In this document: positions 1-8,786 of the stretch, in pieces
How positions within the stretch are numbered: the stretch's first letter is position 1
How the letters are laid out: each line of letters starts with the position of its first letter
Assembly (NCBI RefSeq): GCF_900100085.1
Contig: NZ_FNEJ01000020.1
Coordinates: 32,699-96,698 of the forward strand
Origin: Salipiger marinus
GTDB taxonomy: Bacteria > Pseudomonadota > Alphaproteobacteria > Rhodobacterales > Rhodobacteraceae
Length of the DNA stretch: 64,000 nucleotides
Direction: 5' to 3'
Position numbers and translations under genes: made by a program
The notes under the pieces: model-generated
The model's input: only the letters and a program-made list of their open reading frames with translations
Database searches by the model: none
What the model was told of the DNA's origin: nothing

Positions 1-1
1 T

Positions 2-1225
2 CCGGCCACCGGCGCCCGGCAGGTGCCGATCTACCAGACCACCGCCTATGTGTTCCGCGACGCGGACCATGCGGCGGCGCTGTTCAACCTGCAGGAGGTC
101 GGCTATATCTATTCGCGCCTGACCAACCCCACCGTGGCCGCGCTGCAGGAGCGGGTCGCGGCGCTGGAGGGCGGCGCGGGCGCGGTCTGCTGCTCTTCGG
201 GCCATGCGGCGCAGATCATGGCGCTGTTCCCGCTGATGGGGCCGGGGCGCAACATCGTCGCCTCGACCCGGGCCTATGGCGGCACCATCACCCAGTTCAG
301 CCAGACCATCCGCCGCTTCGGCTGGTCCTGCAGCTTTGTCGATTTTGACGATCTGGACGCGGTCGAGGCCGCGATCGACGAAAACACCCGCGCCATCTTC
401 TGCGAAAGCATCGCCAATCCCGGCGGCTACATCACCGATCTGGATGCCATCGCCGCAATCGCGCAGCGCGCGGGCCTGCCGCTGATCGTCGACAACACCT
501 CGGCCACGCCCTATCTCTGCCGCCCCATCGAGCATGGCGCGACGCTGGTGGTGCATTCGCTGACCAAATACATGACCGGCAACGGCACGGTGACCGGCGG
601 CTGCGTGGTGGATTCGGGCAGCTTCGACTGGTCGACGTCGGACAAATTCCCGTCGCTTTCGGCGCCGGAACCCGCCTATCACGGGCTGAAATTCCACGAG
701 ACCTTTGGCGCGCTCGCCTTCACCTTCCATTCCATCGCGGTGGGGCTGCGCGATCTGGGCATGACCATGAACCCGCAGGGCGCGCATTACACGCTGATGG
801 GGATCGAGACCCTGTCGCTGCGGATGCGGCAGCATGTGGCCAATGCCAAGCGCGTGGCGGGCTGGCTTGAAACCCATCCGGCGGTGGCGAAGGTCACCTA
901 TGCCGGGCTGCCGTCGTCGCCCTATGCCGACCGGGTGGCGCGGATCTGCCCCAAGGGGGCCGGCGCGCTCTTCACCGTCACGCTGAAGGGCGGCTATGAC
1001 GCCTGTCTGCGGTTTGTGGACGGGCTGAAGATCTTCAGCCATGTCGCCAATCTGGGCGATACGCGCAGTCTGGTGATCCATTCCGCCTCCACCACCCACC
1101 GGCAGCTGTCAGAGGCGCAGCAGATCGCGGCGGGCGCCGCCCCGGATGTGGTGCGCATCTCCATCGGGATCGAGGATGCCGAGGATCTGATCGCCGATCT
1201 GGATCAGGCGCTGAACCGGGCCTGA
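2..1225 (+). CDS. O-acetylhomoserine sulfhydrylase / Cys-Met metabolism PLP enzyme, 5' end outside window
   Basis: This gene is cut by the left edge. The frame is open from base 2, and the residues before the first possible start (PATGARQVPIYQTT) match the N-terminal region of O-acetylhomoserine aminocarboxypropyltransferases, so translation begins upstream of the window. The fold-type I PLP lysine lies in VVHSLTKYMTGNG, about 182 codons after base 23, and the PLP-stacking region is at CCSSGHAA. Family members make homocysteine from O-acetylhomoserine and sulfide, or recycle methanethiol. The C-terminus has the usual GDTRSLVIHSASTTH and VRISIGIED segments and looks complete. A cystathionine gamma-synthase-like activity cannot be excluded from sequence alone. 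It is followed by a GC hairpin repeat and a convergent gene. Confidence 0.9.
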   Translation, partial: PATGARQVPIYQTTAYVFRDADHAAALFNLQEVGYIYSRLTNPTVAALQERVAALEGGAGAVCCSSGHAAQIMALFPLMGPGRNIVASTRAYGGTITQFSQTIRRFGWSCSFVDFDDLDAVEAAIDENTRAIFCESIANPGGYITDLDAIAAIAQRAGLPLIVDNTSATPYLCRPIEHGATLVVHSLTKYMTGNGTVTGGCVVDSGSFDWSTSDKFPSLSAPEPAYHGLKFHETFGALAFTFHSIAVGLRDLGMTMNPQGAHYTLMGIETLSLRMRQHVANAKRVAGWLETHPAVAKVTYAGLPSSPYADRVARICPKGAGALFTVTLKGGYDACLRFVDGLKIFSHVANLGDTRSLVIHSASTTHRQLSEAQQIAAGAAPDVVRISIGIEDAEDLIADLDQALNRA

Positions 1226-1241
1226 GCCCGGCGGTGGGGTG

Positions 1242-1304
1242 GCGGGGGCTCTGCCCCCGTCCGCTGACGCGGACTCCCCCGGGATATTTGGGGCCGCTGG
1301 AAAC
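1242..1304 (+). repeat. Rhodobacteraceae-type intergenic element, copy 1
   Basis: A GGGGGCTCTGCCCCC hairpin, a variable second hairpin (GTCCGCTGACGCGGAC) and then CCCCCGGGATATTTGGGG lie just after the metY-type stop. It is the first of eight copies in the window. Its orientation follows the upstream gene, so it may act as a terminator or 3'-end stabiliser between two convergent genes. Confidence 0.75.
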
Positions 1305-1349
1305 GCAGGACGCGGCGCCGGGGATCCGGCGCCGCGTTTTTTCGGGGGC

Positions 1350-2063
1350 TCACTCGCCCAGAGCAAATTCCATGGTGACGCTGCTCGACAGTTCCGCCTC
1401 GCCTGCGGCCACGGGCACGGAGGCCGCGCGCATTTCCATCATCGGCGCGGGCGGGGCGTAGCCGCCGCCGCCTTCGCTGATCGACAGCACCCGGCCCAGC
1501 GACACGCCTGCCGCCTCGGCCAGCACCTGCGCGCGGGCCATGGCATCGGCCACGGCGTCGCGGCGCGCCGCCTCGAGGACCGGATCGGGGTTCTGCAGCC
1601 CGAAGCTGAGGCCGGAAAGCTGGTTCGCGCCATCCTCCAGCACCGCCTGCAGCACGTCACCCAGTTTCTCCAGATCGCGCACGCGCACGGTCAGCGTGTT
1701 GCGCGCCTCGTAGCCGGTGATGCGGCGGTCTTCGGCGCTGTCATAGCCGCCCGCCCAGAGCGGCTGCAGGCTCAGATCCGAGGTCTGCCGGTCGCGCGGC
1801 TCGATGCCCAGCGTGTCGAGCCGGGCAAGGATGGCCTCCGCCGCCTGCGAGGCAGTGTCCATCGCCACCCCGGCCTCGGGGTTTTCGGCGGTGATGCCCA
1901 GCGAAATCGTGGCCATGTCGGGGGTGGCGGTGGCGCTGCCATCGCCGGTCACCGTCAGCCGGGGTGCGTCTGGCGGCGTCGGCTGCGCGGTGGCGGCGAG
2001 CGGCGCCAGCCCCACGAGACAGGCCGCGGTCAGAAGGGCGGCGGGACGCGGGATCATACGCAT
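1350..2063 (-). CDS. SIMPL domain (DUF541) exported protein
   Basis: A 237-residue protein with an N-terminal signal peptide (MRMIPRPAALLTAACLVGLA, cleavage near ATAQP) followed by one SIMPL/DUF541 domain: LTVTGDGSATATPDMATISLGI at the start of the mature chain and repeated beta-alpha units to the C-terminus. Proteins of this family are periplasmic or outer-membrane associated, and their biochemical role is mostly unknown. Some members form large channel-like oligomers. The chosen ATG has a strong GGAGG about 8 nt upstream. The frame stays open further upstream, but those residues do not resemble the family. It is divergent from the large membrane protein at 2230, sharing a 166-bp intergenic region. 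Confidence 0.85.
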   Translation of the reverse strand: MRMIPRPAALLTAACLVGLAPLAATAQPTPPDAPRLTVTGDGSATATPDMATISLGITAENPEAGVAMDTASQAAEAILARLDTLGIEPRDRQTSDLSLQPLWAGGYDSAEDRRITGYEARNTLTVRVRDLEKLGDVLQAVLEDGANQLSGLSFGLQNPDPVLEAARRDAVADAMARAQVLAEAAGVSLGRVLSISEGGGGYAPPAPMMEMRAASVPVAAGEAELSSSVTMEFALGE

Positions 2064-2229
2064 GGGGGAACCTCCGTCTTGCGTGTTCGGCGGGCACTGT
2101 CCCGCGATCGCGCCGCCGCCGCAAGGCCCCGCCGGGGCTTGATTCCTGCCCTCAGCGGAGAGTTGCTGCCCGCCCCGGACGCCCCTGTTGGGACTCCCAT
2201 CGCGACGGGAGCAATGGTAGAACGGGCGC

Positions 2230-5001
2230 ATGGGACCCGGTTTCGCGCTTTTCCTTTCCTTTGAGGGCATCACCCTGCTTCGCCGTCTTGGCGAAGGCTG
2301 GGTGCCACTGGCCGAACGGCCCTTTGATCCCGACCATCTGGATCAGGCGCTGGCAGAGCTGCGCGACGAGGCGCTGGCGCGGTCTTCCGAAGGCACCACG
2401 GTGGCGGTGTTCCTGCCCAACGAACAGGTGCGCTACCTGTCGCTGGCCGATCCCGGGGGCGGCGTTGCCGAACGCGCCCGCGCGGTGCGTGCCGCCTATG
2501 ACGGGGTCACGCCCTATGCGGTGCTGGATCTGGTGATCGACTGGGTGCCCGCCGAGGGGCGGCTGAAGGCGGCGGCGGTGGCCCGCGAGACGCTGGAAGA
2601 GGCCGAGACCTTTCTGACCGCCTGCGGATTCGTGCCGCAGGTGTTCCATGCCGTGGCCGCGGCGCAGGATTTTGTCGGCACGGTGCATTTTGGCGCGGCC
2701 CCCGGCTGGTCCGGGCCGGTGCCGCCGCGTCCGGGGCCGTTCCGCCTGCTGGACGAGGCGCCGGAGGCGCCGCCCGCGCCGGTGGAGATCGCAGCGGAAA
2801 AGCCCAAGGCTGCGGAGGGGCTGCCGGTGACCGCGCCCGTGGCTCCATCCGTGCCCAAAAAGGGCGCGGATCCGGAGCCCGTGATCCCTGAACCCAAACC
2901 TGCGCCCGACCCTGTCGCCGTGCCGGAGCCTGCGCCGGTTGTGCCGCCGCCTGCCAAGCCCGAGGGCGAAGCTCCGCCATGGGAGCGCGACGTGCCGCCG
3001 CCTGCCGCCGCGCCCGCGTCCGACGCTCAGGTCCGGTTTTCCAGCATCCGGGCCGCGCGCGACGCCCCGCCGCCGCCGCTGACCGCGCCCCGGCTGCCCT
3101 CGGGGCCGCCCCGGTTCACCCCGGCGGTTCCCGCCTCTGCCGCAGCGCGCCCTGCCGCCGCAACGGGCAAGGCCGTGCCGGTCAATGCCCCCTCGGTGGC
3201 CGCCGGAAGCAAGCCCGTGGACAGGCCCGCCGCCGCGAAGGCGACCGTTCCCGCGCCCTCGGTTGCGCCCGCATCCCAGAAAGGCGCCACGACAGCCCCT
3301 GCCGTTGCCCCGGCGTCCAAGGCGGCAGCCCCTGCCCCGAAGGCGCCCGCGCCCAAGGCAGCACCTGCCCCCGCTGCGGGCACGGGCGGCAAGGCACGTC
3401 CTGCCGCCGGGCCGAAACCCGCCCCGGACCGGGCGACGCCGACGCCGGACAAGGTTCCGGCCAAGCCTGCCAAGGCGCCTGCGCCTGCCCCCGCCTCCGC
3501 CGCTCCGGCGCGGGTGCCGCCGGCGCTGTCGATGCGCCCCACCCCGCCCGCGCAGCGGCGCGACGCGCCTATCGCCGCCCGGCTTGCCGCGATGCGCCGC
3601 GAAGAGCCGGACACGCCCGCCCCCGCCACGCCGCCCGCCGCACTGGATCCGGAGGAGGAGCGGCGGCGGATGACCGTCTTTGGCGCCCGGCGCGAGGAAA
3701 CGGTCGGCGGCAAGCCCCGGCATCTGGGGCTGATGCTGACCGTGGTGCTGCTGGTGTTTCTGGCCGGGATGGCGGCATGGGCCTCCATCCGCTTCGACAC
3801 CGGCCTCACGCAGCTGTTTGCACCCGGTCCCGACACCGTGGCGGAACCGGTGGTGGCGGCCCTGCCGGAGCCCGAGCCGGAGCCCGCCCAGCCGGTCGCG
3901 CCCCCCTACCCCGCAGAGACCGAGCAGGCCGCACCCGCCGAGGTGCCTGCCCCACCCGCCACGCCTTCGACCAGTCCCGAAGAAGCCGCCGCCACCTATG
4001 CCGCCACCGGCGTCTGGCAGCGCGCGCCGGACTCGCCGCTGGAGCCGCCGCAATCCACCACCGACAACATCCACTGGGCCTCGGTGGACCCGAAGGTGCA
4101 GCCCTTTGACAGCGTGGCCCTGCCCGATCTTGATGCCACGCAGGAGCGGGATCTGACCCTGCCCGCCGTGGCGCTGCCGCCGGGTCCGGGGGTGCGCTTC
4201 GATCTGGACGGGCGCGGGCTGGTGCGTGCTACGCCCGAGGGCGCGCTGTCCCCGGACGGCATCCTGATCTATCGCGGCCAGCCGCCGCAGCTGCCGCCGC
4301 TGCGCAGCCCCGCCGCCACGCCGGAGACGCCGCCCGAGGCGGCGGACGATCCCGCCTCCGAGGCGGCGGCCCTGCCCGCCCTGCGCCCGGCGCTGCGTCC
4401 CGAGGATCTGGTGGCCCTGCCGCCGGAGGAGCAGGCCGCCCCCGATGCCCCCCCTGCCACCGACGCCTCGCTGGCCGCTCTGGGCGAAATCCGACCCGCC
4501 CTGCGCCCGCTGCCCCCGCCCGAGGAGACAGCCGCAGACACCGCGCCCGAGCTGCCCGCCGAAGATCCGGTGGCAGACCTTGAGGCGGTGACGCCGGACA
4601 TCTCTGCCAGCGATCAGGCGGTGCAGCGCTCGCTGGCGCCGCTGCTGCGGCCCCGCACGCTGGAGGTTGCCCCGCCGCCGCAGCCGGAACCGGAACGGCG
4701 CGTGCAGACCGCCTCTGCCGCCAGCACGCGGGCGGCGCCCATGCCCAACATTCCGCAGAACACCAGCGTTGCCCAGCAGGCCACGATGCGGGGCCAGATC
4801 AACCTGCGGCAGCTGAACCTGATCGGCGTCTATGGCAAGCCGTCCAGCCGCAGCGCGCTGATCCGGCTGCCCTCGGGGCGCTACCAGAAGGTGCAGGTCG
4901 GGGATCAGGTGGATGGCGGGCGCGTCTCGGCGATTGGCGAGGACGAGCTGCGCTATGTCAAAGGCGGGCGTAACATCGTCCTGTCGATGCCGCAGGGCTG
5001 A
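2230..5001 (+). CDS. Large Pro/Ala-rich single-pass membrane protein with GspL/PilM-like N-terminus and GspC/PilP-like C-terminus
   Basis: A 923-residue protein in three parts. Residues 1-155 (FALFLSFEGITLLRR, VAVFLPNEQVRYLSL, AETFLTACGFVPQVFHA) resemble the actin-like cytoplasmic domain of type II secretion GspL or type IV pilus PilM. Residues 160-500 are Pro/Ala-rich linker, ending in a basic stretch before a single transmembrane helix near 497-518 (GLMLTVVLLVFLAGMAAW). The periplasmic side (520-923) is another Pro/Glu-rich linker ending in a compact domain, LNLIGVYGKPSSRSALIRLPSGRYQ...VGDQVDGGRVSAIGEDELRYVK, which reads like the HR/PDZ-less domain of GspC or PilP. It therefore looks like a fused envelope scaffold. 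No other secretion genes are nearby. The assignment of each domain is inference from motif resemblance. It ends 9 bp from a convergent gene. Confidence 0.7.
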   Translation: MGPGFALFLSFEGITLLRRLGEGWVPLAERPFDPDHLDQALAELRDEALARSSEGTTVAVFLPNEQVRYLSLADPGGGVAERARAVRAAYDGVTPYAVLDLVIDWVPAEGRLKAAAVARETLEEAETFLTACGFVPQVFHAVAAAQDFVGTVHFGAAPGWSGPVPPRPGPFRLLDEAPEAPPAPVEIAAEKPKAAEGLPVTAPVAPSVPKKGADPEPVIPEPKPAPDPVAVPEPAPVVPPPAKPEGEAPPWERDVPPPAAAPASDAQVRFSSIRAARDAPPPPLTAPRLPSGPPRFTPAVPASAAARPAAATGKAVPVNAPSVAAGSKPVDRPAAAKATVPAPSVAPASQKGATTAPAVAPASKAAAPAPKAPAPKAAPAPAAGTGGKARPAAGPKPAPDRATPTPDKVPAKPAKAPAPAPASAAPARVPPALSMRPTPPAQRRDAPIAARLAAMRREEPDTPAPATPPAALDPEEERRRMTVFGARREETVGGKPRHLGLMLTVVLLVFLAGMAAWASIRFDTGLTQLFAPGPDTVAEPVVAALPEPEPEPAQPVAPPYPAETEQAAPAEVPAPPATPSTSPEEAAATYAATGVWQRAPDSPLEPPQSTTDNIHWASVDPKVQPFDSVALPDLDATQERDLTLPAVALPPGPGVRFDLDGRGLVRATPEGALSPDGILIYRGQPPQLPPLRSPAATPETPPEAADDPASEAAALPALRPALRPEDLVALPPEEQAAPDAPPATDASLAALGEIRPALRPLPPPEETAADTAPELPAEDPVADLEAVTPDISASDQAVQRSLAPLLRPRTLEVAPPPQPEPERRVQTASAASTRAAPMPNIPQNTSVAQQATMRGQINLRQLNLIGVYGKPSSRSALIRLPSGRYQKVQVGDQVDGGRVSAIGEDELRYVKGGRNIVLSMPQG

Positions 5002-5010
5002 CCCACCCGC

Positions 5011-6477
5011 CTAGCCGAAGCTGGCGCGCAGGGCCTTGCGGCGGATCTTGCCAAAGCCGTCGCGGGGCAGCGCCTCACAGAGATGCAGGCGCTTGGGCTG
5101 TTCCGCCGGGGCAAGGCTGCGCGCGCAGAAGGCCAGCAGATCGGCCTCGTCCAGCGCTCGCCCGGCCTTGGGCACCAGACAGGCCACCACCATCTGCCCC
5201 CAGTCGCGGTGATCCACGCCAAAGGCCACGGCATCCGCCACGCCGGGATGGCGCAGCAGCGCCGCCTCGATGGTTTCGGGATGGACCTTGACGCCGCCGG
5301 TGTTGATCACGTCATCGCGCCGCCCGCCCAGATACAGATAGCCCTCGTCATCCAGCCAGCCGACATCGCCGATGCTCTGGAAGCCGTCGGCATCGCGCTC
5401 TGGCTGCGGCGCATCGGGGCCGATATAGGCGCTGCGCCCGTCCAGATCGGCGGGCCGCATGAAGATCTCGCCCAATTCGCCCGAGGGCAGCCGCGCGCCG
5501 TCGGGGTCGTAGATGCGGATCTCGGTCTCGAACCCCTGCCCCACCGATCCGGGATGATCCAGCCATTCGCGCCCGGTGATCGTGGTCTGGCCGGTGTTTT
5601 CACCAGAGCCATACATCTCTGTCACCCGGTCGGGGCCCAGCACGTCGATCCATGCCTGTTTCAGCCAGCCCGCGCAGGGCGCGCCGGTGTGGTAAAGCGC
5701 ATGCAGGCTGTCCAGCCGCGCGCCGCTGCCGGGCAGCGCGTCGATCATGCGCACCATCATCGTGGGCACCAGCATCACAAAGCCCACGCCATGGCTGTCG
5801 ATCGCCTGCAGCGCGCGGGCCGCATCGAAGCGTTCCATCAGCACCAGCGTGTTGCCCTCGAAGAGCCCGTTCTGCGCCCATGTAAACGGCGCGTTATGCG
5901 ACATGGCCCCACAGACCAGCTGCACCTGATCGGCGCGGAAGCCCAGCCGGGGCGCCACCCGCCCCCAGCTGGCGCCGGGGATGCGGGTGAAGGGCCGCGC
6001 GTCGCACATCATCTTGGGCAGCCCGGTGGAGCCGCCCGACAGCACGATCTTGCCCGGGACCGAGACATGGTCGGGCAGCGGCGCGCGGGACGGCAACGCC
6101 TCGGCCTCGAAAAGCTCCAGCGGCAGGTCGGGGGCGCCCACCACCAGCCGCGCGCCGCTGCGCGCCCGCATCGCGGCCAGCGTGTCGGGCGGCATGCCCG
6201 GATCCAGCACCAGCGTCGTCGCCCCCAGCCGCCAGATGGCCAGCGCCAGCGCCAGATGCTGGGGGATATTGCGCAGCGCCATGCCCACCACATCGCCCTG
6301 CCCCACGCCGCGCGCCTGCAACCCGTGCGCGAAGCGGTCCACCAGCGCATCCAGCGCGGCCCAGCTGAGCCTCTGCTCCGGCCCAGAGCCGGGCAGGAAG
6401 ATCACCGCAGGCGCATCGCCACGGAGCGCGGCAAGCTGGCGCAGCCGCGCGCCAAAGCTGAGGGGGGCGGGTGTCAT
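5011..6477 (-). CDS. AMP-forming acyl-CoA synthetase (ANL superfamily)
   Basis: A 488-residue ligase that should activate a carboxylic acid to its CoA thioester through an acyl-adenylate. The ATP-binding P-loop is SGGSTGLPKMM (147-157), the A5-type motif is MYGSGENTGQTT (289-299), the adenine/ribose motif is GDVGWLDDEGYLYLGGRRDD (370-389) and the catalytic lysine is K477 in FGKIRRK. It is slightly shorter than typical 520-560 residue family members but has all core motifs. It is the last gene of a minus-strand operon running from the NAL-type lyase at 10702 through dctP, dctQ, dctM and DUF3830, with only 6 bp separating it from the DUF3830 gene. It probably activates the imported substrate or its breakdown product. 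The substrate is not identifiable. Confidence 0.88.
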   Translation of the reverse strand: MTPAPLSFGARLRQLAALRGDAPAVIFLPGSGPEQRLSWAALDALVDRFAHGLQARGVGQGDVVGMALRNIPQHLALALAIWRLGATTLVLDPGMPPDTLAAMRARSGARLVVGAPDLPLELFEAEALPSRAPLPDHVSVPGKIVLSGGSTGLPKMMCDARPFTRIPGASWGRVAPRLGFRADQVQLVCGAMSHNAPFTWAQNGLFEGNTLVLMERFDAARALQAIDSHGVGFVMLVPTMMVRMIDALPGSGARLDSLHALYHTGAPCAGWLKQAWIDVLGPDRVTEMYGSGENTGQTTITGREWLDHPGSVGQGFETEIRIYDPDGARLPSGELGEIFMRPADLDGRSAYIGPDAPQPERDADGFQSIGDVGWLDDEGYLYLGGRRDDVINTGGVKVHPETIEAALLRHPGVADAVAFGVDHRDWGQMVVACLVPKAGRALDEADLLAFCARSLAPAEQPKRLHLCEALPRDGFGKIRRKALRASFG

Positions 6478-6483
6478 GCGGGA

Positions 6484-6894
6484 TCAGACCTCTTCGAACC
6501 GGATGTCCTGCGCGCCGTCCCACAGCACCTTGGGCCCAAGCTCGGCCAGCTTGTCGAGGTTGGAGGTCAGCGTGATGAAATGGTTGCCCGCAAGCTGCCC
6601 CATCTTGGAGGCAAAATGCACGCCGCCATAGGCCAGCAGGATCTCGGTTTCCGAAATGCCGCCCGGATAAAGGATGAACTGCCCCGGCGCCGGATAGCTG
6701 GTGTGGTTTTCGTAGCTCACGCCAAAATCGGTCTCGCCCAGCGGGATCCAGACGCCTTCGCCGCTCCAGCGGACATGCACCACCTTGCTGACATAGGGCA
6801 GCTGCGCGCGGAAGGCGGCGACGGTCTTGGGGGCGGCGTCCTCGAAACGGGCGTCGAATTCGATGCCGGCGATGGTGACTTTGAGTTTGGTCAT
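6484..6894 (-). CDS. DUF3830 (cyclophilin-like fold) protein
   Basis: A 136-residue protein starting MTKLKVTIAGIEFDARFEDAAPKT. It contains the DUF3830 signatures VHVRWSGEGVWIPLG, NHTSYPAPGQFILYPGG and SETEILLAYGG...GQLAGNHF. The family has a cyclophilin-like beta-barrel, is cytoplasmic, and often sits beside transport and amidohydrolase genes. No reaction is established. The frame extends much further upstream inside dctM, but an ATG preceded by a purine-rich AAAGGACC fits the family N-terminus, so this start was chosen. It lies 17 bp after dctM and 6 bp before the acyl-CoA ligase, so it is very likely co-transcribed and part of the same pathway. Confidence 0.85.
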   Translation of the reverse strand: MTKLKVTIAGIEFDARFEDAAPKTVAAFRAQLPYVSKVVHVRWSGEGVWIPLGETDFGVSYENHTSYPAPGQFILYPGGISETEILLAYGGVHFASKMGQLAGNHFITLTSNLDKLAELGPKVLWDGAQDIRFEEV

Positions 6895-6911
6895 GGGATG
6901 GTCCTTTGAGA

Positions 6912-8198
6912 TCAGTCGATAAGGCCGAACAGCCGCGGCAGGAACAGCGACAGGCCGGGGATGAAGGTGACGGCGGCCAGCACGGAAAACAGCCCCGCCA
7001 GCGGCCAGCCCAGACGGCGCGCCACCTGCAGCACGGGCCGTCCCGCCACGCTGGAGGCGACGAACAGCGACACGCCATAGGGCGGCGTCACGGTGCCGAT
7101 GGCGCAGTTGAGGATGACCAGCAGCGAGAAATGGATGGGATCCACCCCCATCTGCGCGGCGATCGGCGCCAGAACCGGCACGATGATCAGGATGGCCGCG
7201 ATGGTTTCCAGAAACATGCCGACAAACAGGAACAGCAGGTTGGCGATCAGCAGAAAGATCAGCGTGCTGGTCGACACACCCGCGATCCAGTCGCCGAGAA
7301 TCCGCGGCACATCGGCATTGGCGATCAGCCACGAAAACACCGCCGCCGTGCCGATGATCAGCATGACCGCCGCCGACAGCGAGGCGGTGCGCAGGATCAG
7401 CCCCGGCAGCGTCGCCAGTTTCAGGTCGCGATAGACGAAGGCGCCGACCAGCAGCCCGTAAAAGCCCGACACCGCCGCCGCCTCGGTGGGGGTGAAGACG
7501 CCGCCAAGGATGCCGCCAAGGATCAGCACCGGCATGCCTGCGGCGGGCAGCGCCGCCCAGCCGGTGCGGCGCAGGCGGGCAAGGGTGAAGGCTTCGGTCT
7601 CGCGATAGGCGGGGCCGCCCTTGCGGGCCTGAAAATAGGCGATGACCATCAGCATGGCGATGCAGAGCAGCCCCGGCACGATGCCCGACACGAACAGCGC
7701 CCCGATGGACACGTTGGACACCACGGCAAGGATCACCATGGTCAGGCTGGGCGGGATCACCTGCGCGATGGATCCGGCGCAGGCGATCAGGGCGGCGCCA
7801 AAATCCACGTCATAGCCGCGGCGGCGGAACTGCGGCTGCATGATCGCGGAAATCGCCGCCGTGTCGGCGGAGCCAGAGCCGGAGATGGCCGCCAGCCCCG
7901 CCGCCGCCACGCAGGCCACCTGATAAAGGCTGCCCACCACCCAGCCGATCAGCGCCGAGGCGAAATCGACGATCCGCCGCGAAATCCCGCCCGCATCCAT
8001 GATGACGCCCGCAAAGACAAAAAACGGGATCGCCATCAGCGTAAAGGAGTTGAGCCCGGCAAAGACGCGCTGGCTGACGATGGCCACGGGCACATCGGTG
8101 GTGGTGACCAGCGCCAGCACCGCCGAGGCGCCCAGCACGAACACCACCGGCACCCCCAGCAGCAGCAGAAACACGAAGGCAAACGCGAGAAACAGCAT
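6912..8198 (-). CDS. dctM: TRAP transporter large permease (DctM family)
   Basis: A 428-residue, highly hydrophobic protein with about 12 predicted membrane segments, matching the DctM/TRAP large subunit. Diagnostic stretches are the N-terminal LLGVPVVFVLGASAVLAL, AIPFFVFAGVIMDAGGISRR, ISGSGSADTAAISAIMQPQFRRRGYD (the conserved substrate/Na+-site region), IPPSLTMVILAVVSN and FTPTEAAAVSGFYGL. It forms the Na+-coupled translocation unit with DctQ and receives substrate from the periplasmic binding protein. The DctQ stop and the DctM start overlap by one base (TGATG), which implies translational coupling. Family membership is certain; the substrate is not. Confidence 0.95.
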   Translation of the reverse strand: MLFLAFAFVFLLLLGVPVVFVLGASAVLALVTTTDVPVAIVSQRVFAGLNSFTLMAIPFFVFAGVIMDAGGISRRIVDFASALIGWVVGSLYQVACVAAAGLAAISGSGSADTAAISAIMQPQFRRRGYDVDFGAALIACAGSIAQVIPPSLTMVILAVVSNVSIGALFVSGIVPGLLCIAMLMVIAYFQARKGGPAYRETEAFTLARLRRTGWAALPAAGMPVLILGGILGGVFTPTEAAAVSGFYGLLVGAFVYRDLKLATLPGLILRTASLSAAVMLIIGTAAVFSWLIANADVPRILGDWIAGVSTSTLIFLLIANLLFLFVGMFLETIAAILIIVPVLAPIAAQMGVDPIHFSLLVILNCAIGTVTPPYGVSLFVASSVAGRPVLQVARRLGWPLAGLFSVLAAVTFIPGLSLFLPRLFGLID

Positions 8199-8713
8199 CA
8201 GACCGCCTCCTCGGCATCATCGACCTGCGGCGGCGGAAAGGGATCGTCCCAGCGCTGCAGCACCGACAGCAGCAGTTCCAGCGCCATATAGGCGGCCCCC
8301 ATCGGCAGGCAGAGGTAAATCCATTTCATCGGGATGCGCAGCGCGGGCGAGGTCTGGAATTCGCCCATGCGAAGCAGCGGCTGGCTGCCCCATGCCAGCA
8401 CCGCCAGAAACGTGACGGTGACCAGCGCGATGGCCACCAGCGCCACGCGGGCCATGGGCAGCGGCAGCCTGGCGGGCAGCATGTCGATGGCCACATGCTG
8501 GCCCCGCGCCACCGCCACCCCCGCCCCCAGAAGCACCAGCCAGATCTGACTGAAGGTGGCGATTTCTGCCGCCTGCGCGATGGAATAGTTGAAGACATAG
8601 CGCCCGGCCACCTGCACCAGAACGGCGGTCATCATGACCGAGAACAGCAGGATGACCACGCCCGAGACGACGCGGCGCAGGGCAAGACACAGGCGTTCCA
8701 GCAGGACAATCAT
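8198..8713 (-). CDS. dctQ: TRAP transporter small permease (DctQ family)
   Basis: A 171-residue inner-membrane protein with four hydrophobic helices and the DctQ signatures VAGRYVFNYSIAQAAEIATFSQIWLVLLGAGVAVARGQHVAIDML. The small subunit scaffolds DctM and contributes to docking of the solute-binding protein. It is encoded between dctP and dctM; a 73-bp gap carrying a strong hairpin separates it from dctP, whereas it overlaps dctM by one base. Confidence 0.93.
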   Translation of the reverse strand: MIVLLERLCLALRRVVSGVVILLFSVMMTAVLVQVAGRYVFNYSIAQAAEIATFSQIWLVLLGAGVAVARGQHVAIDMLPARLPLPMARVALVAIALVTVTFLAVLAWGSQPLLRMGEFQTSPALRIPMKWIYLCLPMGAAYMALELLLSVLQRWDDPFPPPQVDDAEEAV

Positions 8714-8741
8714 GCGCGGCAGGCTTTCGTGAAGGGAAAGG

Positions 8742-8768
8742 GTCCGGCCACGACAGGCGTGGCCGGAC
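8742..8768 (-). promoter_or_regulatory. Perfect hairpin just after dctP (intra-operon)
   Basis: GTCCGGCCACG, a 5-nt loop, and CGTGGCCGGAC form an 11-bp perfect stem starting 18 nt after the dctP stop and ending before the dctQ start. There is no T-tract, so it is a poor intrinsic terminator. It is better explained as a 3' stabiliser or attenuator that raises binding-protein output over the membrane subunits. Confidence 0.6.
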
Positions 8769-8786
8769 AGTCGGGTCGAACGGGGA

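Noticed and set aside
2750..3650. Possible tandem DNA repeat of GCC/CCG-rich units
   Set aside because: The periodicity is that of Pro/Ala codons in a linker; units vary and there is no conserved repeat length.
2152..4074. A 640-codon open frame on the minus strand, opposite the large Pro/Ala-rich protein
   Set aside because: It is an antisense shadow of high-GC repetitive codons: the product is Gly/Arg-rich low complexity without domains, while the plus-strand protein has a membrane helix and structured ends.
8742..8768. Intrinsic terminator between dctP and dctQ
   Set aside because: No T-tract follows the stem and the operon clearly continues; a stabilising or attenuating hairpin is more likely.
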